Shown piece after piece: positions 48,368 through 58,830 of a DNA stretch of 64,000 nucleotides (position 1 is the stretch's first letter; each line of letters begins with the position of its first letter). Source of the stretch: Hordeum vulgare subsp. vulgare (taxonomy: Eukaryota; Streptophyta; Magnoliopsida; Poales; Poaceae); assembly GCF_904849725.1 (NCBI RefSeq), contig NC_058521.1, positions 144,550,744-144,614,743 of the forward strand, read 5' to 3'. The notes under the pieces were generated by a model. That model worked only from the letters and a program-made list of their open reading frames with translations. It did not search any database and was not told the DNA's origin. The position numbers were made by a program, and so were the translations under genes.

Positions 48368-48718
48368 CGCTATATTGGTCCATTCACTATTCTCGAAAGG
48401 CGTGGAAAAGTAGCTTATCAATTGGAACTATGGGGGAACCTTTCTCAGGTTCGTGATGTCTTCCATGCGTGTCTGCCTCACCGTTGCTTCAAAGATAATG
48501 TTCGAGAAGTGGATCATGATATGCTTGAGATGCTACAAGACCTCTCTGATAAATAGCATCCGGTTCGCATTCTCGATCAGACTGAACGTCAGACTTGTCG
48601 CAAGGTCACCAAGTTCCTTAAAGTGCAGTGGTCAAATCATTCTCAAGATGAAGCCACTTGGGAACGCGAGGATCATCTTCGTGATTAATACGCCGAGCTC
48701 TTTCCTTCTACCTCTTAA
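48368..48718 (+). pseudogene. pol: CH2 pol, second part: integrase C-terminus and chromodomain
   Basis: Continues CH2 integrase after ATH3: RYIGPFTILERRGKVAYQLE (GPY/F module), then HPVRILDQTERQT and a chromodomain FLKVQWSNHSQDEATWERE. In-frame stops at 48554-48556 and near 48686. The original stop TAA is at 48716-48718. Confidence 0.9.
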
Positions 48719-48754
48719 TTATTGGGATGAGAATTCTTGTTAGTAGGCGAGAGT

Positions 48755-50258
48755 TGGGACATCCCCGCATTATGCTATAGTAATCATTGTAATTAAGCTA
48801 CAATGATGGTTAAGATTAAGCTAATGCTTTTGCAAACAAAGTTATGATCACGATTGGAATCAAACTCTGATTCAATTTATTTTGCAATTCAAATTCATTG
48901 TTAAAAGTGGATATAAAAGTTTTGCAAAGCTTCAGAATAAAAATCATGCTTAGGTTGGAGATAATCCCAAAGTTATTATGAAATTGTAACCAACATTTTA
49001 TCATGTGATTAGGTGCCTCAAATCTATTTTAGCACTCGCCAAAATAATATTTAAATCCCTTGTTGGTTTACGTAAATTCCAAATAAATTCATGGGTGCTC
49101 CAATCTTTTTATGTCATTGTAAATTATTGTTTTGTAAATAGTTAGACCAAGCGACATATTTTACAAAGGGATATTTTAAAGCCAAATTAATAAAACAGAA
49201 TTAAAATAAAAGAAAAGAGAAGAAAAAAACAAAAGGCTAACCCCCTCCCCAACCGCCCAGCCTACTAGGACGGCCCACCTCCCCTCCACCGGCCCACCCA
49301 TGGCTATAGCAGCCCAGGTGACCCATCTACCCGAGGGTGTATAAAAGCCCCGAGGGAACCCTAACCTCCACTGCCCACCCCACTCACTTCCTCCCCTCCC
49401 CAACGAGCCCCCGTGTGCCGGCGACTGCCCCATGCCCCTGCGCATTGACCACTCCGGCGAGCCGCCGACCCCCGCCAACCGCCTTCTCACCGCCGTCCAC
49501 CTCTCCTCCGACCTGTCGTATCCCCGTCCTTCCCCTCGACAGCTTCCTCACGCCTCGACGACCCCCCTACCCTCCAACGCCGGTGAGGCCACCAGGCTCC
49601 ACCCTCGCTCCTTCCCCACTCTCCCTCCGGCGAGCTCCGCCTGACCTCCTGCCACCGTTGGCCCCACAGTTTCGGCACCCCCCTCTCCCCTTGTTGGCAA
49701 TTCCGCACTACCCCATCGCAACTCCCGCTCGCCCCGCGCCCACGTCTGCCTTTAGCCACGCCCGTGCCTCCCCAACGCCGCTGCCGCCCACCTCCCCGCC
49801 GACCTGGTCCCTTCCCCGGTGCTGTGCGGCCCCTCCGGTCGACCACAACTGCATGCGCCCGCACCCGTGTACGCCACCCCGTCGCCGGCACCTCCCCACG
49901 GCCTTCCGCAGGCCCACCACTAACCCTTTCCTCACTATGTGAGGGAGGGGGCCTACGTCCCCTACACACAAAAATGAAAGTGTGAATAAAAAATGTAATA
50001 ATAATAACAATTGAATTAAGTAATTAACTAATTAGTTAATTATGTATGATTAAGATTAATTAGTTTAATTAATTGGTTGTTAATTTAAATACCAATGACC
50101 TGTGGGAGCAGCCCAATTAACACTAATTAATTCTAGTTAATTAAAACTTGTTGATTAGTTTAGTTAATTGGAGAATGACAGGTGGGTCCCACCCCCTAAA
50201 TTAGTTTGATTAATTACCAATTAAACTAAATTAAAATGCGAGTACGACACGTGGGACC
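48755..50258 (+). repeat. CH2 3' LTR, left part
   Basis: Start placed at TGGGACATCC (48755), after a degenerate polypurine stretch at 48735-48752, by analogy with CH1. Contains TATAAAAG near 49341, a C-rich transcribed stretch (49370-49960) and a very AT-rich attaat section (50000-50250). Long frames on both strands in the C-rich part lack domains. Interrupted at 50258 by TAT2. Confidence 0.7.
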
Positions 50259-50789
50259 TATCGTGGTATAAGTTTGACAGTAGATGTGTAGGGTACGAAA
50301 GGATGGGCAGAGCGTTAGCTACGGCGAGGTTGTATGAGTTCAGGCCCCTCTGTGGTGGAGGTAAAAGCCCTACGTCTTAGTGTTCTTGGGAGCTTTAGTG
50401 TCGAGTGGAATATAGGATTACAGTAAATGCCAACCCGTGCACCAGTGGGGAAGGGCGGCTTATATAGAGTGCGCTGCCCTTCACAACGGTCCGGTGGACA
50501 GGGGTGGTGTAGTGGCGAATAAATGCATACGTTACGGGTAACGTATGTCTTAAATGCTAATAATGGTGTATGGAAACGTACGACCGTTGCCCTCCCGGGA
50601 GGTTACGATGTACAGAGTGGAATTCAGTCGGTACGATAAATACGCTCCGAATGCTTGTCACCGACTGGATGATGGGGGTCCTTAGTTAAGTCGGAACTGT
50701 CTAAGGGCCTTGCCCTCTGTGAAGGGTAGTCCTTGGGTAGGACCTATAGGGCAGGCCTATGACCCTACCCTGGGACTATAACCCCATCA
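50259..50789 (-). repeat. TAT2 3' LTR (531 bp)
   Basis: The plus strand runs from tatcgtgg (tgtcgtgg in the other copy, so one terminal base is mutated) to ccccatca. Minus-strand TATA CTATATAAGCC (plus strand about 50457-50467) is intact here. Confidence 0.95.
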
Positions 50790-51308
50790 TTAGTCCCCGA
50801 ATGGATCGGGGTTGGAGCGACGAAGTGGTACCTGGAGTACGGATCCGACTGGTATGGATGTGACTTTGACGTTGTTAGCCTTAGTCCATTTTATCCTTTC
50901 GACCAGTGATCCGAGTCAATATACCAGTGAAATGAACCGTCAGGGACCGAGTGCTTCCGCGGAATCTTTCGATGTGACCGGTCAAACTGACAGCGGCGGA
51001 TTTTCTGGGATCTTCAAATTTCAGTTCCCGCGCGCTCAGCGGGGATGTCGACATCGTCATCGAGTAGTTTCTGCCGCCTCGATTACCGCGCCTTTATCTT
51101 CTCCACTAATATCGCAACAGCCGGTCGGGGGATAAGATATCGGGGCCACCTGTTAGTGACCTAGTCGGAACCTTATTTAAGCCTCTCCGGCGGGGGTTTC
51201 TTGTTGCGCTGCCCTTGTTACTCGCACTCGCCCCGCTTCTCCCGTAGCTCACTGTGCGTTCCAAACCTCCTCCTTCCTCTCCTCCTCTGCGGATCTGCTG
51301 CCTTCACC
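50790..51308 (+). promoter_or_regulatory. Presumed promoter and leader of the TAT2 antisense gene
   Basis: No ORF with a domain. TTATTTAAGCC at 51172-51182 is a TATA-type element about 130 bases before the ATG at 51309. Adjacent to the LTR, the minus strand reads ggggactaa, the likely plus-strand primer site of TAT2. Confidence 0.45.
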
Positions 51309-54300
51309 ATGACGAAGGGGCAGACGAGCAAGCTTGAGTTGCAGAAGAAGAAGAAGAAGGCGGCGGCTCCTGCTCAGCGGTGACAGCGAGCACTACCGGC
51401 GGGTTGGATCCAGGGGGATTTCCTCCCCTCCACGGTGACGACGAACGACCTGCTGGAGCTGGTGGAGCAAGGCATGATTGCCAACAAGTCATGGAGGTTG
51501 CCGACGGAGGGCGAGACGGAGCCGGCGCCGCAGGAGGGAGAGCGCGTCTTGCTGCTCAGCCACGTGTACAGGGGCTTCTCCCTGCCTCCCCACCCCTTTT
51601 TAGAGGTATTATGAATCACTTCGGGGCGCAGCTCCATCATTTTCCTCCCGACGCGATAGCTCGTCTTGCCGCATTCGTCACTCTGTGCGAGTGCTTTATT
51701 GGATGTCCCCCTATTGGGGGCTCTTTAAGTATATCTTCTCTGCTAGGTCTCAGACTGTCAAAAAGCTTAGCCAGTCGGACGATAAAACCCATCTTCTCCA
51801 GCTCTGCGGGGGCTTAAGCTTCCAAAAGAAAACGAAGAGTAGCTACCCCCCTCTCCAGTTGTCTGAGTCAGTTAGGAACTGGTAGTCGACCTGGTTCTAC
51901 TGCCAGGACATAGCTTGTCCGAATGTTGCGACTGGGTTGCCGCCCTTTAGCCTAGACCGTCCGGCTCCTCCCAGACAACTTGCGCTCTCCAAGTTGGAAA
52001 AGATTCAGATCCAGCCTCTGGTCGACGCGCTGATAACCGTCGTCCGCAAGGGAGTCACCGGCACGGACTTGCTGGAGACCTTTCCGGGTCGGCGCATCCA
52101 GCCGCTGCAATCCCGACACCACACCATGTGGCACTATGTGGGGCCTGAGGATTCCCCTCGGACTCACCCAGAGTGCGTGACCGGGGAGACGGTGACAGCG
52201 TGGGTCCGCGGCATCACAGGCGCATGCGACAACTCCCAAGGAGCCTAGCGAGTGAGGCCCTTCCGCGCCGACAACCCTCCTCGACTGAGGTGAGCGCATC
52301 TTGTCAAGTGCTTTCAATATTCTTAGATTTATCGCTTTTCTTGTGTCGCCGCTTGGTGTCTGACGTTGTCAACTGTATTTTGTGCAGGAGTGGACCAACT
52401 GGTATTCTCCCGTCTCGAACAGGAATCCTGCTGAGGAAGAGGAGGGCAGCCAGGAGGGTAGCGTGGATAGCGCCGAGTACGTCTCCGACAGTGGGGAGAC
52501 AGAGGAGGAGTCTGAAGAGGAGGAGGGGGAGGCTGGGGAGCAGAGCTCGCCACCTCCACCATCAGAGCCTCGAACTAAGCACTGTCACCAACCCGTGGCT
52601 CCGCCGGCTCCTCCAGCAGCTCCGAGTGCTCCGCCTGCTTCTCCCGTGGCTCCGAGTGTTCCGCCAGCTCCTCCCGTGGCTCCGAGTGCTCGGAGCATGA
52701 AGAGGACCAGGGACGCTGCTACCGAGCCTACGGACCAACCATCCAAGGTGGCCAAACCGAGTGGACCCAAGCCTCGGAAAGGTTTGCCTCGGATGGGAAT
52801 CGCTGTTCGAGTTGCCTCAACGTAAGTGTCTTGTTCTCCCATCTTCATTCGATATTTGACTGAACTCATGCTTATCGGAAGAGTGGATTTTACTCGACAG
52901 AGCTGCCACCTCTGCCACCTCTCTGTCGCGCCAGGATGATGATCCCATGGATGCGGATAACGTTGCCACATCTCAGCAAGGTACGTTGTGACGACTCCGA
53001 GAGTTCACATTATTGTTTCGCGAGTGATGTCTTTAATCTTGCCCTTTTTCTGCAACCTCATGTTGTTCAGTCGAGCTTCCTTCGGAGGTGATTCATCTGG
53101 AGGAGGACGACCAAAGGGGATCCGGGCCAAGTTTGGCGCCTGTCCTTGAGGTTGTTCCATCTGCTGCTGCTCCCACCGTGGACGCGTCGCCGACCGAGCC
53201 GATGCCGTCGACTGAGGCGGTGTCCCTCGCGGCGGAACCGACTGGAGCGGGACTTGGGATGCCCAAGGAGTCTTCTGTTGTGACAGGCCCGTCGATAGTG
53301 CAGTACGACGCCCGACACCTCCCAGAAGACCAAGTGGGAGCCACCAAGGAGGCCATGGTGCAGGTGGAGTTGATGGTGGGTGATGCCAAGGGAGCGTACG
53401 ACTCCATCGCGTCTTTGTACAAGAGAAGCTTGGAGCTTCGAGACGATATCAGAGTAAGTGCGCTAGTAAGTTTTTACTTCCCTCTTGTAACCCATTGCGT
53501 GTCCAAGTGATATACTCGGATACAGTAGGATTATTTTCCAGTGGGTTCACTCAGAGTGAACCCAGTGGGTGTAGTCCCCGAGACTGCTGTTGAGTGCTTG
53601 CACCGACAATTGTCTTTATATATATTTCCCGTTATCTGAGCAGATCCGAGCTGGTCTGCCCGAATATTACCAGTGGGGGCACTCGGAGTGCATTCACTGG
53701 ATGTAGTCCCCGAGAGTAGTGTTACTCAGGTCGGGTTATATCATTCTCGTAGATTTGCCTGTTCGTCATATAGCTCAATAGGGCCGGCCTGTTCGAGCTT
53801 CATGCCAGTGGGGTCACTCTTAGTGAACCCACTGGGTGTAGTCCCCGAGACCGCTGTCGAGTGCTTGCATCGGCAGGGGTCTGAAGAACTTTGTTTGTTT
53901 TCTTTGTTGAATGTGTCTGAGCTTCCCTTTGGGCTGATTTGGCAGAAGACTTGCGAAATGGGATCCGCGTACAATATTCTGAAGGCGGAAAAGGTTCAGC
54001 TTGCTACGGAATTGGAGGCGGTTGTGAATGAATTGGCTCGTGTGAAGGGAGCACTTGCTGACCGAGAGAAGTCTTTGGAGGAGTCCCGGGAGACCAACAA
54101 GGCATTGGTGGCCGAAATTGAGAAAATGGGCAAGCAAAGAAGTGAACTGATGGGTCAAATGAAGGTGATGAACCGTCGATGCATTTCGCAGGAGAAGTAT
54201 GTCAATGACTGGGCGAGGAAGATGATTGCACTGCTCGGTGGTAAGCTTCTTGCCGAGTGCTTCTTGACGTTGTAATTCATTCTGCGCTTACTTTCTACTC

Positions 54301-54806
54301 TTCTTTTCTTTGCAGATTTTTGTCTGGACGCTGAGGCTGAAGCAGCCGACATTGAACGATCGGTTGTTTCGAACGTTCCACTCGGCGACGAAGTGAATCG
54401 GGACATGCTCCGAGCACATATTCGCCTTGGCAGAGTGGGGCCTTTCATCGGCCGTCTGAGAGAAGTCATCGGCCGGATCGACAAGGAGCTGTGGCCCGAA
54501 GACGATTCCCGGCAGGAAATAGAAGGGTTGATGACTCGGCTGGAGGACGTCCCGAACAGAGTCCAGGCATGGAAGAAGTCTGTCGCGCGTTGTGGTGCAG
54601 ACGTGGCGCTATCGCTGGTCCGAGTGCACTGCAAGGAAGCTCGCGAAGAAAAGCTGAAGGCGTTGCAGGTCGCCAACACCAAGAAGCTTTGATTCGAAGA
54701 TTTCATGGAGACCTTCCTTGAGACAGCCACTCGTATCGCGGACGGGGTCGATCTTGAGACCTTTGTGGAGCCTGCCAGTCCTGGTGCCAGTCCTGATGAC
54801 GCTTGA
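51309..54806 (+). pseudogene. TAT2 antisense spliced gene, 'putative gypsy type transposon' domain plus coiled coil
   Basis: Opposite to gag-pol. Six exons: 51309-52289, 52388-52821, 52901-52980, 53071-53453, 53946-54240, 54316-54806, all introns GT-AG with matching phases. Exon 1 starts with a Lys-rich segment and then the gypsy-type-transposon-like domain (NHFGAQLHHFPPDAI, LFKYIFSARSQTV, GVTGTDLLETF, RRIQPLQSR). Exon 2 is acidic, then Pro/Ala rich (repeated APPAPPVAPS). Exon 5 is a coiled coil (KAEKVQLATELEAVVNELAR); exon 6 is helical. Lesions: stops at 51381, 51883, 52246 and 54690, and frameshifts near 51600 and 51700. Role unknown. Introns 4 and 5 correspond in place and phase to TAT1 introns 5 and 6. 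Confidence 0.75.
53538..53870 (+). repeat. Inverted-repeat units in intron 4 of the TAT2 antisense gene
   Basis: Three copies of ccagtggg...cccgagag/ac, starting at 53538, 53670 and 53805 (spacing 132-135). In the first, gggttcactc is followed after a 3-base gap by gtgaaccc, a near-perfect hairpin. Each is followed by gtgtagtccccgaga or a close variant. Confidence 0.85.
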
Positions 54807-55056
54807 AAAACTTTACCTTGGTATGCCGAGTGGTATCTGTATCAAACTTGGGCCACTGCTGTTGGCCGTCACATTCGTGGTTTGGTGTGGGTAAGCTTGA
54901 TCCACGCCGAGCTGACTATCGTAGATCCAACGTTGAATTCGAATCGAATATTTTGCAGTTCTTTCGCCAAGTTTATTTTCTGACACGATTTGAGCTCGTG
55001 GTTTTTGTTTGGCGTTTCTTGGTGAAGCCAATGGCAAACATGCGGAGCATGTAATT
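54807..55056. other. Spacer after TAT2 antisense gene
   Basis: No gene supported. Probably the 3' UTR of the antisense transcript leading into the arrays. Confidence 0.35.
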
Positions 55057-55889
55057 GTCAGTTGTCTTCACATCCACATGAGCCTCAATGAGGGTCTTCT
55101 AAGCCTTGGAGTGGATCTCGAGGATACACTCAAAGGAAGCTTTTTACTTAGGCGATTCTGGATCGCAGCTAAGTCCCCAAGTGCGGCATCTCGTGCGCAC
55201 TCGGAGCAAGTTGATACTCATGTAGCTGTCAGTTGTCTTGACATCCACTTGAGCCTCAATGAGGGTCTGCTAAGCCTCCGAGTGGACCTCGAGGATATAC
55301 TCGAAGGAAGCTTTTTACTTAGGCGATTCTGGATCGCAGCTAAGTCCTCGAGTGCGGCATGTCGTGCGCACTCGGAGCAAGTTTATACTCATGTAGTTGT
55401 CAGTTGTCTTGACATCCACATGAGCCTCAATGAGGGTCTGCTAAGCCTCCGAGTGGATCTCGAGGATACACTCGAAGGAAGCTTTTTTACTTAGGTGATT
55501 CTGGATCACAGCTAAGTCCCCGAGTGCGGCATCTCGTGCGCACTCGGAGCGAGTTGATACTCATGTAGTTGTCAGTTGTCTTGAATTCCACTTGAGCCTC
55601 AATGAGGGTCTGTTAAGCCTCCGAGTGGACCCCGAGGATATACTCGAAGGAAGCTTTTTACTTAGGCGATTCTGGATCGCAGCTAAGTCCTCGAGTGTGG
55701 CATGTCGTGCGCACTCGGAGCAAGTTGATACTCATGTAGTTGTCAGTTGTCTTGACATCCACATGAGCCTCAATGAGGGTCTGCTAAGCCTCCGAGTGGA
55801 TCTCGAGGATGCACTCGAAGGAAGTTTTTTACTTAGGCGATTCTGGATCGTAGCTAATTCCCTGAGTGCGGCTTTTAGGGCGCACTCGG
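55057..55889. repeat. 171-bp tandem array in TAT2 (about five units)
   Basis: Units (gtcagttgtctt) begin at 55057, 55228, 55399, 55571 and 55742; periods 171, 171, 172, 171. The second part of each unit (ttacttaggcgattctgg to gcgcactcggag) is a version of the 71-bp unit that follows. The ORFs through it arise because 171 is divisible by three. Confidence 0.95.
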
Positions 55890-56830
55890 AGAGAGTTTTT
55901 ACTTAGGCAACTTTGGATCGCAGCTAAGTCCCCGAGTGCGGCTGTTAGCGCACACTCGGAGAGAATTTTTGACTTAGGCGATTCTGGATCGCAGCTAAGT
56001 CCCCGAGTGCGGCTGTTAGCGCACACTCGGAGAGAATTTTTGACTTAGGCGATTCTGGATCGCAGCTAAGTCCCCGAGTGCGGCTGTTAGCGCACACTCG
56101 GAGAGAATTTTTGACTTAGGCGATTCTGGATCGCAACTAAGTCCCCGAGTGCGGCTGTTAGCGCACACTCGGAGAGAATTTTTGACTTAGGCCATTCTGG
56201 ATCGCAGCTAAGTCCCCGAGTGCGGCTGTTAGTGCACACTCAGAGAGAATTTTTGACTTAGGCGATTCTGGATTGCAGCTAAGTCCCCGAGTGTGGCTGG
56301 TAGCGCACACTCGGAGAGAATTTTTGACTTAGGCGATTGTGGATCGCAGCTAAGTCCCCGAGTGCGGCTGTTAGTGCACAATCGGAGAGAATTTTTGACT
56401 TAGGCGATTCTGGATCGCAGCTAAGTCCCTGAGTGCGGCTGTTAGCGCACACTCGGAGAGAATTTTTTGGCTTAGGCGATTCTAGATCGCAGCTAAGTCC
56501 CCGAGTGCGGCTGTTAGCGCACACTCGGAGAGAATTTTTGACTTAGGCGATTCTGGATCGCAGCTAAGTCCCCGAGTGCGGCTGTTATTGCACAGTCGGA
56601 GAGAATTTTTGGCTCAAGCGATTCTGGATCGCAGCTAAGTCCCCGAGTGCGGCTGTTAGCGCACACTCGGAGAATTTTTTTGACTTAGGCGATTCTGGAT
56701 CGCAGCTAAGTCCCCGAGTGCGGCTGTTAGCGCACACTCGGAGAGAATTTCTCACTTAGGCAATTCTGGATCGCAGCTAAGTTCCGGAGTGCAGCTGTTA
56801 GCGCACACTCGGAGAGATTTATTTTTTTAG
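55890..56830. repeat. 71-bp tandem array in TAT2 (13 units)
   Basis: Units at 55890, 55960, 56031, 56102 and so on to 56813, period 70-72, mostly 71. Each unit has two possible hairpins: gcgat-tctgg-atcgc inside cttag...ctaag, and ccgagtgcg-gctgttag-cgcacactcgg. Lies between the antisense gene and the 3' end of pol, the same place as the TAT1 array. Confidence 0.95.
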
Positions 56831-56931
56831 ACCGGAGTCTACAAACGCGGAAGAATTTTGGACCTGCAAAAAATTAGTCTGATTTGTATTACTTCAATGA
56901 TACTTGTTCTTTACATTGACTGCGTCGGCGG

Positions 56932-58284
56932 TCACGTGAAGAAGCGCTTCAGGAGATCTCCGTTCCATGATCGCGGCTCGTCCATTTCCTTGTCGAGGTT
57001 GTAGAGTCGATATGCTCCGTTGTTCAACACCTTAGAGATGATGAAGGGTCCTTCCCAGGCGGGAGCCAACTTGTGAGGCCTCTGTTGGCCCACCCGGAGC
57101 ACCAGGTCACCTGCTTGGAATGTGCGACTCCTGACGTGCCGCGCGTGAAAACGCCGCAGATCTTGTTGATAAATTGTTGAGCGAGTCAGTGCCATCTCGC
57201 GCTCTTCTTCTAGTACATCCACTCCGTCTTGCCTGACCTGCTCCGCTTCGGCTTCGGAGAAGATTTCGACTCGTGGAGAGTTGTGAAGCAAGTCGCTCGG
57301 AAGGACTGCCTCTGCTCCATAAACGAGGAAGAACGGGGATCGCCCTGTAGATCTATTCGGAGTTGTGCGGAGGCCCCACAACACCGAAGGCAGCTCGGTG
57401 ACCCATGCGTCGGCGGCATGTCCAACTTCTCGCTGGAGTCGAGGCTTTAACCCTTGAAGAATAAGTCTGTTCGCCCGCTCTGCTTGCCCGTTGGTTTGAG
57501 GGTGCGCCACAGATGCAAAATCCACTCGGATACCTTGGCCTGTGCAAAAACCTTTGAATCTGTCCGAGTCAAAGTTTGTGCCATTGTGAGTGATTATGCT
57601 GTGCGGGACTCCGAATCTGGAGATGATGTCTCTGACAAATTTGATGGCCGTAAGGGCGTCGAGCTTCTTGATGGGCTTGGCTTCAATCCACTTGGTGAAC
57701 TTGTCAACTGCCACCAACAGATGAGTGAATCCCCCTTGGCCTGTTCTGAATGGACCGACTGTATCTAATCCCCACACTGCGAACGGACAAACAAGAGGGA
57801 TTGTTTTCAACGCAGATGTTGGCTTGTGGGACTTGTTCGAATAGAACTGACAGCCTTCGCATCGGTCAACCATATCCTTTGCCATTTCATTCGCCTGCAA
57901 CCAGAAGAAGCCAGCTCTGAATGCTTCGGCGACGATTGCTCTTGAGGAGGCATGATGGCCGCAAGTTCCCGAGTGAATTTCTTCCAGGATTAACTGTCCC
58001 TCCTCAGGGGAGATGCATCGCTGAAGGACTCCTGAAACACTTTCTGTGTAAAACTGGCCATCAATGACGGTGAAGGACATCGACGTGCGGATGATCTGCC
58101 TCGCTTGGACTTCGTCCTCTAGTAATTCTTGCCTTAGGATGTATGCAATGAACGACACAGTCCAATCAGGGATGATAGCAAGAATCTCCATGATTAAATC
58201 AACCACAGCGGGGACCTTGACTTCAGTCGGATCTGTTGAGCTCTTCGGTTGTACCGGTTCCTCTGTAAAGGGGTCTTCTTTCAC
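56932..58284 (-). CDS. pol: TAT2 integrase, open frame with a lost catalytic Asp
   Basis: 450 codons without a stop on the minus strand, starting just after the second RNase H. Zinc region IHSGTCGHHASSR ... CEGC is intact. Core: first Asp in GLDTVGPF; the second reads SIITHNGTNFDS where the family has D in TDNGTNF (codon 57586-57588 encodes His); Glu lies in NGQAERANRLI. C-terminal KLAPAWEGPFIISKV, no chromodomain. The frame is otherwise undamaged. His at this site would be expected to abolish strand transfer. Confidence 0.92.
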   Translation of the reverse strand: MKEDPFTEEPVQPKSSTDPTEVKVPAVVDLIMEILAIIPDWTVSFIAYILRQELLEDEVQARQIIRTSMSFTVIDGQFYTESVSGVLQRCISPEEGQLILEEIHSGTCGHHASSRAIVAEAFRAGFFWLQANEMAKDMVDRCEGCQFYSNKSHKPTSALKTIPLVCPFAVWGLDTVGPFRTGQGGFTHLLVAVDKFTKWIEAKPIKKLDALTAIKFVRDIISRFGVPHSIITHNGTNFDSDRFKGFCTGQGIRVDFASVAHPQTNGQAERANRLILQGLKPRLQREVGHAADAWVTELPSVLWGLRTTPNRSTGRSPFFLVYGAEAVLPSDLLHNSPRVEIFSEAEAEQVRQDGVDVLEEEREMALTRSTIYQQDLRRFHARHVRSRTFQAGDLVLRVGQQRPHKLAPAWEGPFIISKVLNNGAYRLYNLDKEMDEPRSWNGDLLKRFFT

Positions 58285-58830
58285 CTAAGGGAGATGTAGG
58301 TGCTCGAGACAGACATCACTTGGGACTGGTCTCCGAGTGGATCCGAGTTTTGCCAACTCATCAGCTGCTTGGTTCTTCAGTCGCGGAACATGGTGAAGTT
58401 CCAGACCTTCAAACTTCTTCTCGAGCTTCCTTACTGCGTTGCAGTATGCAGTCATGGTGGGGTTCCTGACATCCCACTCCTTCATCACTTGATTAACCAC
58501 CAAATCTGAATCGCCATAGACCATCAGGCGACGGACGCCGAGTGTGATGGCCATGCGCAATCCGTAAAGGAGAGCTTCATACTCTGCCTCATTGTTGGAG
58601 GAATCGAAATGTATCTACAACACATACTTAAGATTATCACCTTTCGGCGATATGATCACTACGCCAGCGCCGGAGCCATTCAGCATCTTGGACCCGTCGA
58701 AGAACATAGTCCAATGAGCCGAGTAGATGTGAGTCGGTTGCTGTTGTTCTACCCATTCTGCTATGAAGTCAGCCAGGGCTTGAGACTTTATAGCCTTATT
58801 GGCTTCAAACTTGATGTCTCAGTATAACAT
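58285..58830 (-). pseudogene. pol: TAT2 second RNase H domain
   Basis: Minus strand: [60 protein letters not shown]. One in-frame stop near 58614 (YVL-stop-IHF). Ends at a stop 58285-58287, directly before integrase in the same frame. Confidence 0.88.

Noticed and set aside
49176..50010. Long frames on both strands in the CH2 LTR
   Set aside because: C-rich sequence poor in stop codons; the proteins are Pro/Arg/Ala low-complexity mirror images without domains.
50000..50250. MITE or foldback element in the AT-rich attaat stretch
   Set aside because: No terminal inverted repeats with a target duplication; the AT-rich sequence continues on the other side of TAT2, so it belongs to the CH2 LTR.
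55009..55906. Repeat protein of about 57-residue units
   Set aside because: It arises because 171 is divisible by three. The frame does not begin at a gene start and runs through an array that otherwise breaks it.
55057..56830. A centromere-like satellite (171-bp period)
   Set aside because: Only about five units, embedded between genes of a retrotransposon with proven ends. The length agreement with alpha satellite is coincidence.
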